A stretch of 64,000 nucleotides of DNA from assembly GCA_036971615.1 (NCBI GenBank), contig JAYKKR010000002.1, positions 3,658,001-3,722,000 of the forward strand. The letters are read 5' to 3'. The notes below the pieces were generated by a model, which saw only the letters and a list, made by a program, of their open reading frames with translations, was not told the origin of the DNA and made no database searches. This DNA is from Amyloporia xantha (Eukaryota > Basidiomycota > Agaricomycetes > Polyporales > Adustoporiaceae). How positions within the stretch are numbered: the first letter of the stretch is position 1; every line of letters starts with the position of its first letter. The translations under genes and the position numbers were made by a program. Below are positions 23,157-34,467 of this stretch, one piece after another.

Positions 23157-24601
23157 ATGGTCCTCCAGGTCTCGTTCATTACCGTCAATCTGGCCACCGT
23201 CTGCCTAGAGAGTCTTCTCTATGGCATCTTCCTGGTTCTCTTTGCCAGCTCGACCTACTTCCTGATATCTCAAGGCCACCAAAAATTAGTGGCTGCGGGA
23301 TCAGCCCGGTCCTCCATCTTCTGTGCTCCTATGTTCATAGCGGCCAATATCATATTCTGCACTGTCACTGGGGTATGTCCACATGCACTAATGCCCATCA
23401 TTTATAAATTGACGCGATGGTGGAGAGCAGCACTGGATCTGCACCGTGATCCGCCTGTTTGACGCGTTTGTGAATTACCAGGGTGGCACCGACCCGCTGT
23501 ACATCTACGCCAATCTTGCACTCATGACCGAGGTCGTCAAATCTGGGCTACTAGTGGGGACGTTGGCGGCTTCGGACGCGATGATTGTGTGCTCCTTCCC
23601 CTCTACGTGGAGTTTGACGTCTGAATTTTCGCAGATCTATCGTCTGTATGTCATTTGGGGCCACAACATATGGATCGCCGTTCTCCCGATGTTGACTTGG
23701 CTTGCCTTAGTAGGTGGGTGTGCAGAGCTACAATCCTACCTTCAGGAAGAAACTGACTGGGCGTGACGAATAGTATGTGGCTCCGGCGTAGCCTGGCAAT
23801 TTTCCAAATACTATTTCGGTGAGGATGTGTACACCAGCCTGGCCGGTCGGTGGATCATCAGTGATTGTGTATTCACTTTCACGTACGTGCACCTCTGTCC
23901 TTTCAAGTGTGTAATAAACATGCTCATCTCTCGTCAGGACGAATCTGTATTGCACGGGTGCGCCTTCGTTTACGTTTCCTTATTGAAGTCGCAGAGACTC
24001 AAATATGCGTAACAGCTCTGATTTCATGGCGAGTATGGCGCACTAGCATCCGAACGAAGTCATACGGAGGGGGCAATATGCTGGTCCGTCCTCTGATATA
24101 TTCGGCTTACCTCCCCCCACCTAATTGCCATGGTCTCTCCTACAGGGCGCACTAGCGATCATCGTCGAAAGTGCCTTGATCTCAACGTGAGCAGCCGTCT
24201 CATCTCTCATCGTACCACCAGCAGCTCATCCTGATCACGCTAGCGTCTGGTGCCTCATCTTCTTCGTCTTCTACAAGTGCAAAACCAACCTCCAATTCAC
24301 CGCCATCGACCTGTGGAGCCCGATTTCCGGGATTGCCTTCATGATGATCAACCTCCGTGTCTCCCTCGGCTGGGCGCAGCAGGCGATGACCTCACAGCCA
24401 TCGTTCAGCACCGCCACGGGGCCGCCACTCTCGCCTACGCAGCGCTTCTCGCAACAGCCGCGCCCGTTCAGCAACCAGTATCCCATGCAGGTCGTCACGG
24501 TGAAGGTCACGCAGGTAGTCGACCGCGTTCGTGATAGCAGCAGCATGTCGGTGATGGAAAAGCACGACTTTGAGGATGATGATCTCGGGCAGGCTGTCTG
24601 A
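23157..24601 (+). CDS. seven-helix integral membrane protein of an agaric-expanded family
   Basis: The spliced product starts MVLQVSFITVNLATVC and has about seven hydrophobic helices. Recognisable blocks are LESLLYGIFLVLFASSTYFL, then a helix with FIAANIIFCTVTG, and VIRLFDAFVN. Next come ALMTEVVKSGLLVGTLAASDAM, IYRLYVIWGHNIWIAVLP, and GRWIISDCVFTFTTNLYCT. The last helices are ALAIIVESALI and VWCLIFFVFYKCKTNLQF. A cytosolic, Ser/Gln/Pro-rich tail ends in DLGQAV. The IYRLYVIWG and TNLYCTG motifs are typical of a receptor-like family abundant in Agaricomycetes. The ligand and function are not known. At least six introns are used. Confidence 0.75.
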
Positions 24602-25874
24602 TCGCCGCTGGTGCAACAATTCACAACAGCAATGATTGGATCGCACCGGCTTGGGCGCTGTGGTGACCTCTTCCCGTCCCCTCTCACTGAAGCCACACAC
24701 CTCCCCGGTTGGCTTCCATACCCCAGGGGAACGATGTATCTCTGATGTTATTTTGGCTTGTAGTAGACCTCTCCGCATTGTGTGTATCGCTGTATTGTAC
24801 ACTCTTTTTTGATCACCAGATGCTATTCTTTCTGCTGTCGTTACTCCAATATCACCCGCAGCATCGACGTAAACTGGAGCATTGACTAGCGTTTGTCAGC
24901 CTGCGTTTTGCAGAGCCAAATGATCTCCCTCCAAGCTCTGGATACGATGAAATGTTTTCGTTTGAATTGACTTACTCGCCCGACCAGCTGAGTGTGCGTT
25001 CCCTGTATGCAACAGATCCGAAAGAGTGAGGATTTGTCTAGGATCGCGAACGACGCTATGTTGAATTTGAGTCCATAAGGCGGGGTCGCCTGCAGCTTGT
25101 CCTGAGCCGGATTGGGAAAAGTCTGGCCACAGCTACACTGTCTATTATTCGAAAATAACACTGACAGCAGCAGCAGTGAAGACGATCATATGCATGGAAC
25201 ATGATAAAGGACAGGAGTCAGAGCCGATTTTCTTTTCTGCATTGTAACGTTATACTCTCGTCCTTCGAGTCACAATGCTGTAAGATTAGTTATCCTGAGA
25301 GGGGCCACAGCCCGGGAGCAGTACTCCCCGAGGAGTGCGATCGTGCGAAGTCGCGACCGTAGGTGCTGGAACACTCTTGTTTACGAGGTGGCCCATTCGC
25401 AATGAAGCAGAAAGCGTTAGCACCGCCTGGGTTCTCTATTACACCCGACGGAGGTGCATGGAAGTCTCCATCCACAAATTTTATCCGACCAGTCAATGTC
25501 TCCTACATGGTCTCTCATAAGATCAATAAATGTCTGAAAACGTCAAAATTCCGGCTCTTCTACTACAACGCGCATTGTATGAAAACAGACGGACCAGCAA
25601 TCCGACGGACAGCAAGCTCCTTTCAGCATTTGGTTGAAATTCGGTGTGGACCTCCGTGCAAACGGAGCCTTTGCTAGCCTTCCAACATAGAGGAGTATGT
25701 CCGAGAGATTACCCTATTATGCATCGCCTGTATCTGGAAGCCGATTGGCAACATCCTTCAGAAAGGCCAGGGCACGTAGCGCCGTGTCGAAGTTCACCAG
25801 ATAAACTGACGTCCCAGACGAAAAGAGTGCTTGTTGATACTGGACATGGACTATCTACATGCAGTGATCAAGAA
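24602..25874. other. intergenic region, no supported gene
   Basis: About 1.27 kb between convergent genes. Frames of 60-140 codons occur on both strands but have no recognisable motif, and several merely mirror the preceding exon. It may hold degenerate sequence. Confidence 0.45.
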
Positions 25875-26336
25875 TTAATCGAACTGATACTGGAAATAAA
25901 CGTTGGGACGTACGGTCGCGATGATTGAATGCATTTCTTCATCCTCCAATACACATGCATAGATATACAGCTTACGATCAATCATACAGACGTGAAACCA
26001 CAGGTCATAGAAAATCTGATCGTATGCTTCGATCTGCTCTTCGCGCATGATCTTGGGAGGGGCAGACTTGATCTCGTAGGAAAGCTTTAGCTTGAGGGCT
26101 CTAACGTACATCGTCGCATCGAATAGTTCGTTGGCGGTGAGGCGCCGGGTGCTGGATAGGGGGACAGAGGGTTTGGGGAAGATGGGGAAGACAGTATCAT
26201 ATTCCACTTGGCAGTCATCGGAGGTGACGACGGTGGCGCGGTCTGGTCCGATGTAAAGGACGCTGGGGTCCACATATTGGCTAGCAGTGTCGAGGATCCG
26301 GTCCATGGTCACAGTGGAAGTTAGCAAGTGCCACAC
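25875..26336 (-). CDS. hypothetical protein, about 143-153 residues
   Basis: A single uninterrupted frame with balanced amino-acid composition; its family is not recognised. Two starts are possible: 26336 (MWHLLTSTVT) or 26306 (MDRILDTASQYVDP). The second looks more like a soluble N-terminus. The middle contains VPLSSTRRLTANELFDATMYVRALKLKLSYEI and the C-terminus IYACVLEDEEMHSIIATV. No signal peptide or membrane segment is visible. It lies just left of the split tRNA-Met, outside the proposed mobile element. Confidence 0.45.
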   Translation of the reverse strand: MWHLLTSTVTMDRILDTASQYVDPSVLYIGPDRATVVTSDDCQVEYDTVFPIFPKPSVPLSSTRRLTANELFDATMYVRALKLKLSYEIKSAPPKIMREEQIEAYDQIFYDLWFHVCMIDRKLYIYACVLEDEEMHSIIATVRPNVYFQYQFD

Positions 26337-26791
26337 CGACGTGTTTCTTGATGACTACTTATTCCATTCTGCAAAGCCATTGTGAACAATGCAACGTACC
26401 GCCACAACACGTGCTACTGCTATGATTGAACTGGGAACAATCACACTTGTCCTGTGGCGTTTCCATCTAATAAGATCAAGGTCTTCGGAAAGCCAACATC
26501 GGACAGGGAACTGCATATGTCTTCAGTGCTCAGTATTCGGATTCATGGGCCAGCCATAGGCCAGAAATTCCACCTACGACGGGCGTATTTGCGGGAATCC
26601 CAGGAGACTAGCTGCCTACGGGTTTATCTGGAAAATATTATCAAATCCTAAGGCTATGAAATGGCTCACGACTGAGTGTTGAGTGCTGAGCGCTGAATAG
26701 CCAAAGATAGTGCTATTAGCAATTGAAACAAAGGGTGTGGGACTGAAGCAAGCTTTATGATGTGTAGACAAGGCAAGCGCTTTGATTTTGT
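26337..26791. other. intergenic region left of the split tRNA
   Basis: Nothing coding is recognised. The upstream bases of the tRNA-Met 5' half are part of this stretch. Confidence 0.45.
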
Positions 26792-26829
26792 GCTTGGATG
26801 GCTCAGTTGGTTAGAGCGCAGGTCTCATA
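26792..26829 (+). tRNA. tRNA-Met(CAT), 5' half only
   Basis: The acceptor strand GCTTGGA, then TG, a perfect 4-bp D-stem (GCTC...GAGC) around AGTTGGTTA, the anticodon 5' stem CAGGT and the loop CTCATA (positions 32-37, anticodon CAT) are all intact. Box A is therefore present. From 26830 the sequence leaves the tRNA. No complementary CCTG stem, no T-arm and no TCCAAGC acceptor strand follow within several hundred bases. The break falls between positions 37 and 38, the canonical eukaryotic tRNA intron site. The matching type of 3' half is at 37188. Confidence 0.85.
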
Positions 26830-27074
26830 CGGTTGGTGTGAGGTTCCAACTTCCGCGGAATCGAGATGTTCAGAATCACACCGCACTGGCCTTAGATGAG
26901 AGAAACGACTGCAATGACAGGAGTCTCATAACTCCCAAACAACGCCCGGGCGTTGTGCACGTGACTCTCGCGCGCACTATATGCGTTGTGAAAAGTGTTG
27001 TTCCCGCATTTTCTCCTCTACCCTTGCCCAAAAATTTGCAGGCCTAGCGAACAGCTCTCTGACCCATCAACAAC

Positions 27075-28102
27075 ATGACTCCCCAACAGGCCGACACAGG
27101 TGCTACCATCTCGGTCCCCCAGGATGCAGCGCCAGGACATTCCAGCACCCAGGCCACCGGCACGAAGAAGAAGATGACAGCAGGCACGAACAGCTGCGGC
27201 ACGAGAGGTCTCCCGATTGGGTCAGCAAAGCGCGCGGAGGCAAATGCCCAAGCTGCGGGGAACAGTGCCGCAACGAAGAGCGCCGCAAAGAAGAGCGTCG
27301 CAAAGAAGAGCGCCGCAAATAAGAAGTCCAAGGGCAAGAATGTAGAACAGGCGCAGAAGCGCACGAATATGTCTGACAGCGATACGGATCAAGAATCGGA
27401 GCCAGAAGGTGACCCGGACGCCCCGTTGCCAAAATTTGCAGACGCAGGGCAAGCAATAGAATTTGCGTGAGTGGTGCGCGCTTGCATGGCAGAACGTGGA
27501 TATATGCTATTTGATCTAGACGCCACTTGACTCCCGAAGTCGTCCACGCATTCTTGGACCACCTGTCGAGAGTAGCCACAGTCGTCACGGCTGTCAACGC
27601 GAGAGCACGCGCGACGACCGCGGACACCACAGGAGAAGGTAAAGTGTATGCATGACTATATGCGCGTGCATGGGGGCGCTCATGTGTTACAGACCACCTG
27701 CGCGCGCGCACTGACAGCGGCTTCGTGGACTGCAGCGCGCAAATGGACCAACGCTATGTGCCGCAAGCTGCTGGGATGATGCGTGACGCGTCTAGCCTGG
27801 GTCCCATGGAACCGCCGACTACTGCAATGTCATCCTGGATACCAGCTGGCGGTGGTATAGTGGGCCAACCAGTTGACGGTCCTCTGGAATACTTGGATCC
27901 ATCTGGCGCTCAGTGGTCCGGAAGCGCGGTCACTCATCCTGGTTGGCCAGGTCTGGAAATTAATCAAGCATCGGACGCGGCGTGCTCGATGGAAATGTTA
28001 TTCGGCATGAACATGGACACGATCGCCTCGGGCAGCAACGTGGACCTTGCCGCACATGAAGATAACATGATGGCTCAAGGATACATGGAGTGGACGGGCT
28101 AA
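27075..28102 (+). CDS. hypothetical basic/acidic nuclear-type protein inside the element
   Basis: Function not recognised. Exon 1 (27075-27466) encodes a low-complexity N-terminus with a Lys/Ala/Ser repeat (KSAAKKSVAKKSAANKKSK, about residues 70-90) that looks like a nuclear-localisation or DNA-contacting tail. An acidic run (SDSDTDQESEPEGD) follows. After a 50-60 nt intron (donor gtgagt, acceptor ending gatctag) a short segment HLTPEVVHAFLDHLSRVATVV could form a helix. A second intron (donor gtaaag, acceptor gttacag) leads to the C-terminal exon (27693-28102), rich in Met, Gly and Pro and ending YMEWTG. Total length is about 300 residues. It is the only gene of the element on the plus strand and faces away from the left end. 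It may be a transcription-type factor, but no DNA-binding domain is visible. Confidence 0.55.
27275..27334 (+). repeat. 15-bp coding repeat (Ala-Ala-Lys-Lys-Ser)
   Basis: Three to four tandem copies of a unit close to GCCGCAAAGAAGAGC, differing by single bases. They encode the Lys/Ala/Ser tract of the surrounding protein. Such a unit can change copy number by slippage. Confidence 0.75.
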
Positions 28103-28757
28103 TATTCTACTGCTATGTGATTATCAAAGTCCTGATTCATGCCTGCGTAAACTGATGTATTATTCAGGTGACCTCCGACATGGACTCCCTTGTGAATGGC
28201 TCGACTCTACTTGTGCTATTTGTCATGCTGGGTCTCCCATCTCTTGCACTGGCCCGCGCCGTTTTGTCCCTGTAATGCTGCCCTCATGGTGGCCATGTGT
28301 GTTAGATTGAAGTCTCAAATTGTGGATGCCCGTGAAATGTATTATTAGCACTCTCCGCGAGTTCCTCGAGGGCCCAGAAATGCATATGTATGACTCTCGC
28401 ATGGACTAGTACAATCTGAGTGCACTCGGTGCTACTAGAACTGTGTGTGCGCGGCACGTCAAGAAATACGAATGAGGTACAGGATCGGAGACGGACACGG
28501 AATGCGAGTAGGAAAGCTGAACAACGAGGTGTGCCCACTGAGGGCATGCGCACGGCGCGAACGACCGCGGCGCGTCAAGAAATACGAATGAGGTACAGGA
28601 TCGGAGACAGACACGGAATGCGAGTAGGAAAGCTGAACTACGAGGCGTGCACACGATGGACATTAGGGCATGCGCACGGCGCGAACGACTACCTGCTGCA
28701 AAAGGGGAGAGTTCTGCAATGTGCATACAACACTTGCCAGGTCTGATAATCTTTGTA
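28103..28757. other. gap between two convergent element genes
   Basis: Apart from the 116-124 bp direct repeat described separately, this stretch holds only the 3' flanks of the two genes. Confidence 0.5.
28456..28690. repeat. direct tandem repeat, two copies of about 116-124 bp
   Basis: The block starting GTCAAGAAATACGAATGAGG occurs at 28458 and again at 28574. Copies are nearly identical up to GAAAGCTGAAC. The shared end GGGCATGCGCACGGCGCGAA recurs at 28542 and 28666, so the second copy has about 8 extra bases. It is non-coding and lies between convergent genes inside the element. Confidence 0.88.
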
Positions 28758-31700
28758 TCACATCGTCCGGCTGGGAATGCTGTTCGCGAGATGACGCTGT
28801 GAGACTGGCAGGCTCGGGCGATTTGTGACACTTACCTTGCGCGCGATTTGCCAGAGGTCATCGCGGCCAAGGCGACTAACGAGATCATACATCAGGTATA
28901 CCTTTTGCGCAAGATCACTGGTGGGCGAGGCTGCTCCAACGAGCCGGGAAGGCTTGATGCGCGCAGCAATTTGGATCTTGCGACTTGCAAGTGCCAAGGG
29001 TGTCCTGCCTTGGGACTTGCGGACTTGATCGTGCCATGTCACAGCCATAGCGCGATACTTGTCGGGGTCACAGGAGTCTATCAGGTCCACGCAGTGTGCG
29101 CGCACAGCCTTGATGGTATCCGCGCTAAGACAAATTCAGATGTCTGGTGACTCGCGCAAGTAGCACCTCAACTGACCGGAAATTGCAAGTCTGCGTGGGG
29201 CACTTGTAACGAGAAGTAACATTAGTGACCATTTGCAGCTCGAGATCTAGCCATGGGCCATGGGTTTGCCTTTGAAGAACTGTCAGGCATGTGTCATACA
29301 TGGGCCTTGGGTACTTACAAATGGCGATCAAGTGCTGTCCTGTCATGGTACACGTAGGACACTCGCGCGGGATCATGGACGAAATGGGCGCAGCGAGGGC
29401 ACATCCATTTATGCCCGCATTGCTGTAGTACTGTGAGTTGAATATTTTACAGGACCGCGGTGGGAGGGGCTCACCTCGTAGTGGTCGTCCCATTTCCGGT
29501 GCTCTAGGATCGGAGCCATCACGTATGCTGCGAGGTGTTGACGAAGAACAGAACACTCTATTTGCAAGACGTCAATCTCGGTCTCCTCGCGTGTGCAAGC
29601 GCTATCTGGCAGAGCAGGAGCATCCTCGAGCCATGAGGCAACATCAACTTCCTCGGGTTCAGGGAGGGGCGTCACATGCGTCGAGGTCGCCCGGGCCGCG
29701 CGTGGGCCAAAGAATGTTGTGCCGGGCGAAGAGTTCCAGACGGCGGGGTTGCTGCGCTCGAACAAATTGCACATGCTATCAAACGCGGCTGCGTTCGCTT
29801 TGTCTTCGGCTTCATCAGGCTCAGGGGATAGCATCTCGTCGAGTTGGGCCACCCAAAGCTCCCAGGCAGAAAAGGATTGTGCAAGGACTGGTGGAGGAGG
29901 AAGGGACATGGGAATGTCGGCGAATGCTGTATCCGCGCTTCGTTGTCCTGCCGATGCGGGTGGGCACTGTGTCGTGGAAGGTACGTGCGAGCGAGCCTGC
30001 ACTGGTGCACTACTAGCCGCTACTGCTTGATGAAGAATACTAGATGGCTGGTTGAAGTGCTCGATGGCGTTGTTGCGGGCCTCTGTGGTATCATGGCTGC
30101 CGCCAGGCTCAAATTTGTCTTTGTGCACGCGCTGCGCTTTCGCTCTACGGGCCTGGCGCAAGAGTGACTTTTTCAGCTTTTCATGACGGCGTTTGAGAGA
30201 GACGTAGTTTTCTTCCGCCTGCACGAGATCAGTGTAATGACTTGACATGTGAGATGATGTGATTTCCGTACCTGTTAGGGAAATGGGACTTTTTAGTCCC
30301 AAGAGGTATTATCTTCTATTTCTAATTTAGGACTTCTCTATTGATCCTCAAGACCGAAGTATAGACTCATTTCTATGCTATTTATCCTTGCTACTTATCC
30401 ATTTACTCTTATTTTCACTTTAGAAGTACCGCTTTTGCCCTATTTCTTTTATAATGCTTACTATGCTTACTGCGGTCTAGGTAAGTATTAAGACCGAAGC
30501 TACCTCAATTAGGTCTGTCTTAATACACCTATAGGATCACTGAGCTTCGCTCTCAAGGTCCTATCCAAGTCTCTGACTTGAAACCATGTCCAAACCCGCT
30601 CACAGCATCACCAACCGCAGTGCCTCCCTCACAGTTGCACTAGGAGTGGCACTAAGACCGAGGCCACTCCGAGGCTCACCAAGGCCTCATGTAGGCTACA
30701 TAGCCTCGGTCTTGTTGCGCTGTATAGCCCCAGTCATAGCCTCGCTTATTGTTCTCGTTTGAGGCTATACAAAGGCTATACTGTGCCACTTGAAGGGCAG
30801 TGACTAGGACAATAGGAAAAAGCTTCGGACTTGATGTGCATGGTTAAAGCATGGTTAAAGCGAGGTAAAGGAATAGGTTAGAAGCCTCTGGTACTTAGAA
30901 GGAACATTTGAGTAGGTTCTATTTTGCTTATTTAATCTTGTCTCAGGAAATATATATAAGACCGCTCTCATGTACACTACAAAACAGCATCTTTCCACCC
31001 AATCCATTTGTAAGCCTCAGCGCTACCTTGAGACCTTGTCTCCTTCTCGGTTTTGTAGGACTTGCCATAGCTACGCGCTGGTATCAGACCTATCCCAGAC
31101 TCGACAAACTACTTATAGCTTCGCGCTAAGTAGCGGTCTTCGGTATTGCTTCGCGCTACCTAAAGACCTTAGTCTGGCAACAATACTTGAGAAGGATTTG
31201 AGTATCATTGTATCGTTTGAAGTCTTACTTTGAAACCTTCTATTCATATCTTAAGACCTATCTGATAATACTCCAAGTCTATTCAATCTCTTCTATTCAA
31301 GTCTCTGTAGCCGGTATACAGAACTTCACTGTGTCTCGGAATTGAAGACCTATTGCATTTGAGTTCAGTACAAGTAAGTAAGCCTGGCTCAAAGGTATTG
31401 ACTTGTAACTCGTTGTGTGATCTGGTACAATCCCACTACCACACCTTTGCCCTTCGGTCTTCAGTTAACTCTGAAACCTTCCTTCATTCTATTCAAGTCT
31501 GGACTTGAATCCATTTGTATTCGTCATTAGAAAGGCTAAAAAGCGGTCTTACTCCGGTCTTATTAGACTCAGACTAAGTACCCTTTGAGACCTCTATAGT
31601 GAAGTCTATTGCTTCATTTCCTTCACAAAGCGGTCTTACGTCGGTCTTACAAGGCTTGTACTTAAGTCCTTTTGATACCATTATAGTGGTCTTAGCTTCT

Positions 31701-34287
31701 TCTTGAAGTCTGGCACTTCATTTCCTCAATAAGGCGGTCTTACTTCAGCCTTATTAGGCTCGGACTAAAGCCCTTTTTATACCATTAACAGGGTATTAGC
31801 CTTATTTTGAAGTCCAGTGCTTCATTTTGCATAACCTTTCTAGCTCGGTTTCAGCAGACCTTAGACCTATCCTAAGGGTCTCGCTGCAAAAGTCACCAGA
31901 TCCATAACAGTACCTGTGCGGCGTCTTCTGGGGACGACTTGAGGTCATGCGACTTGAGCATGCGAATGTTCTGAATGCTCTCTTTGTAGTCGCGGTGGGC
32001 CCTCTGACCACGGTTGACTGTGTAGCATCCATGAAGTGTGTCCCAAGCTGAGGGTATGAGTTCTCTGAGTTCTTGCAACTCCGGGGTATCCTGACAGCTG
32101 CGTGAGGCGGTAGTGTGCAGCATACGGAAGGTGACATACCTGGACGCTCTGCTCCTCTTGCGCAGTGAGGGCCTGATCGGCGGGTGTGATGCGGTGCTTG
32201 CCTCCAGTTGCCGGGTCTGCCGCCGCACTGACTGCTTGAAGCGCGCTGGTCCGATTGACCATTGCCATGACTGCCGCCGAGGTATATTGATGCATGGTGA
32301 GGGAGGCCTGATGTCACGTCAACGACAGTGGACGTGCCGATGCGGCGAAGCGTACCTTGGTCACATCATCCGTGCGAGACTCAATCTCACCGAGGCGAAC
32401 TCCAACGAGAGGTATGTTGAACGTGCTCAGGCTGTAATTGTTGTTGAATGGATTTTGCGCGTCACGGTGACCCAGGATCATAGTCGTGATGTCTTTGCCA
32501 AGCTTGATGCCAAACTGTGCATGCGAGATCACAGAGGGGTGCTCGCGCAACTTGACCACGGGACTTACATCATTCCCGGTGTCACGGCGAAAGCAGGCTA
32601 TGCTTCCGGTGGGCAAGCCTGCTGCTCGAGCGAGGTTGCGGATGGCATGTGAGAGGGCATTGCTTGTAGCAAAGGTGTTCTCGATGAGGCCTCTGCCACC
32701 CGGGGTGCCCTTGAGAAACCTGTCATTGCAAATGTCAGGACAGGCTCAGGAAGTGCGAAAAAACGCACAGGGGCTGTGTCTTATCAATGACGACATGTTG
32801 AGCATCTTTGCTGTTGATCATTTCGTCCAGTGTCTGTTTGTCATGTGAGTCATGCACGACAGCCACGTAGCACATGCATCCTCACCTTGTATTTGAAGAG
32901 GCCGCGAGCAAAGTAATAAAGGTTCCACCAAAAGCCAGGATCGAGCGGCAAATTGTGCGCCTTCTTAACAGGGTCAAGGCGGAACTTGAGTTCCTGGGCG
33001 ACATCATCGTTGTAGCCCTGAGCCGCAATGATGAGTGTGTTGATACTACACGAATGGTGGGATGCATACCTTGGAATGGGCCATGCGGAAGTCGAGCGCC
33101 GAGGCGAAGAGAAGCATGCTCCAGAAAGTGACATCGCCGGTGGTAGTCGTCTGTCGCCTATGAGAGCCTGTGCATACTGTATGCAAGTAAACACTCACGA
33201 AACCTCGCGCAAGGAACTCGTTGCAAGATACCCCGAGGCTGCTGGGACGAGCCGCTATGTACAAGCAGGTGACTATAACTACAATGGTCTGGATGCACAT
33301 CAGACGCTCGCCAGCGGTCGCATATGCGGTCTTGTGGAGGCCTGTCTCGATCATGAGCTGTGCCTCCGGACGGCCGTAATAGACACGTGGGCGGCGGAAG
33401 TATCGGCTCAGAGAGTAGTCCTCAATGACTATGGACTCGGGATTAATGTGTGTGGATACAAGAGGGGTTAATTACATAGACTCACTCTGTTTGACTTCAT
33501 CGCGAAGCTCCTGAAACAAGCCACATTCTACCAGGAGGTACATGCCCGAGGCACGAGTTTCGCCGGGATCATGCGCATAGCGCAGGATGCAGTTGACAAG
33601 GTGGGTGCCCCAACCACTGGTGGTGCTGGCACAGACATGTTCGTTACCAGCGAAGCCCGACGTGATAGCAGTCTGCGCGGCGTGAGGAAGAGTAAATAAT
33701 TAGGACTCAAAAGTGGGCGCATATACTCACTCGAAAACGCAAAAAATAGCGTGCACAGTCCTTGATGACGGGGGTTTCCCACAACTCAGCACCGGAACGT
33801 GTCGGGTAGCGCTCCCCGACGATGGTGGACCAGTATTTCAGTGTCTCGATGCGGTGCTTGCGTGTATGTGGATTTTCGCGATCGAGAATGCGCTGACACT
33901 CGGCGATGATTTTCGCTTGCATAATTGCATATTGCTCGGGGCTTGCTTTGGCGCGCATCAGATCCGTTGCCAGCTTGCTCTTTTTCTTGGGAGGTCCCAC
34001 ATCGGGCAGCGCGATAGCCTGGCGTTCCGGCACAGGGCGTGACGATGACCCGCCAGGGAGACTTCGGTCCATCCACGCGCGCGGCACGAGGTCACCCGCG
34101 GTCATTGGATTCCTGGACGACGAGGTGTCCCCAAGCTGGCGATTGGACGTCGGGTTGAGAGCACGGTTGATGCCGACCATGTGGCCCGCTACAGGGCGAT
34201 AAGTGTATGTACGGATATGCAAATAAGAAATAAAAGCGAGCTCATACCTGCGGGAGGAGGCATACCAGGGGGCCTGTCGACGGACAT
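28758..34287 (-). CDS. tyrosine recombinase (DUF3435/Crypton type) with C-terminal zinc-finger-like region
   Basis: A DNA integrase/transposase candidate of about 1,000 residues in roughly 16 exons. The start at 34287 gives MSVDRPPGMPPP. After a Lys-rich linker (PPKKKSKLATDLMR) a helical core-binding region follows. The box-I arginine lies in AARPSSLG (near 33250). Then come FLKGTPGGRGLIENTFATSNA and box II IACFRRDTGND. Across a 57-nt intron it joins FGIKLGKDITTMILGH. The next exon gives GHRDAQNPFNNNYSL, where the last Tyr (near 32425) is the predicted nucleophile. Downstream are a charged coiled coil (SLKRRHEKLKKSLLRQARR) and a long Ser/Pro linker. Last are Cys/His segments CGHKWMCPRCAHFVH and YKCPTQTCNFR, as in DUF3435 'C2H2/FluG-like' proteins. 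All inspected exons join in frame. One intron contains a 1.6-kb LTR. The final 39-nt intron (near 28800-28840) is a multiple of three and could be retained. Confidence 0.78.
30273..31909 (+). mobile_element. solo LTR of an LTR retrotransposon, 1637 bp
   Basis: The ends are TGTTA (30273) and TAACA (31909), perfect 5-bp inverted LTR termini. They are flanked by a 5-bp direct duplication GTACC at 30268-30272 and 31910-31914. The interior is AT-richer than its surroundings, non-coding, and rich in GGTCTTA/AAGACC words. A TATA box (TATATATAAG, 30951-30960) about 680 bases from the 5' end suggests U3 to its left and the R/U5 region to its right, with transcription on the plus strand. No second copy of the ends and no gag/pol sequence occur inside, so a solo LTR left by recombination is the best reading. 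Confidence 0.88.
31541..31790 (+). repeat. three degenerate tandem units inside the LTR
   Basis: Blocks opening AAGCGGTCTTAC occur at 31541 and 31628, with a related AAGGCGGTCTTAC at 31731. Each is followed by a similar GGTCTTATTAG-type stretch and a GAGACC or GATACC end. Spacings are 87 and 103 bases. Confidence 0.75.
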
Positions 34288-34467
34288 GATGGTAAGGGGT
34301 GAAGGAGTGGCGAGAGGCCAGTCAGAGCAGCCTTCGGCTAGGATGCGCATGGCAGAGAGTCGTCTCAAAAAGGATATATTTATGTCACACGGGAGGTGAG
34401 AACTCCCAATGACTGACGGGGAGTGTTTCACTCATTGTTCCAGGCTCATACAGTTTTACTACAGACA

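Larger units (their letters stand above)
30219..31913 (-). other. intron of the recombinase gene, enlarged by an LTR
   Basis: The upstream exon ends GCCGCACAG at 31914 and the downstream exon starts GCGGAAGAAAAC at 30218; the join keeps the frame (DAAQ-AEENYV). Without the LTR and one target duplicate, the intron would be 53 nt, beginning GTACGG and ending GTGCAG, exactly the size usual for this genome. With the insertion it is 1695 nt. Confidence 0.85.

Noticed and set aside
30273..31909. A separate gene or a pair of short LTRs in the AT-rich stretch
   Set aside because: No long frame exists there, and the terminal sequences are not repeated internally, which favours one solo LTR.
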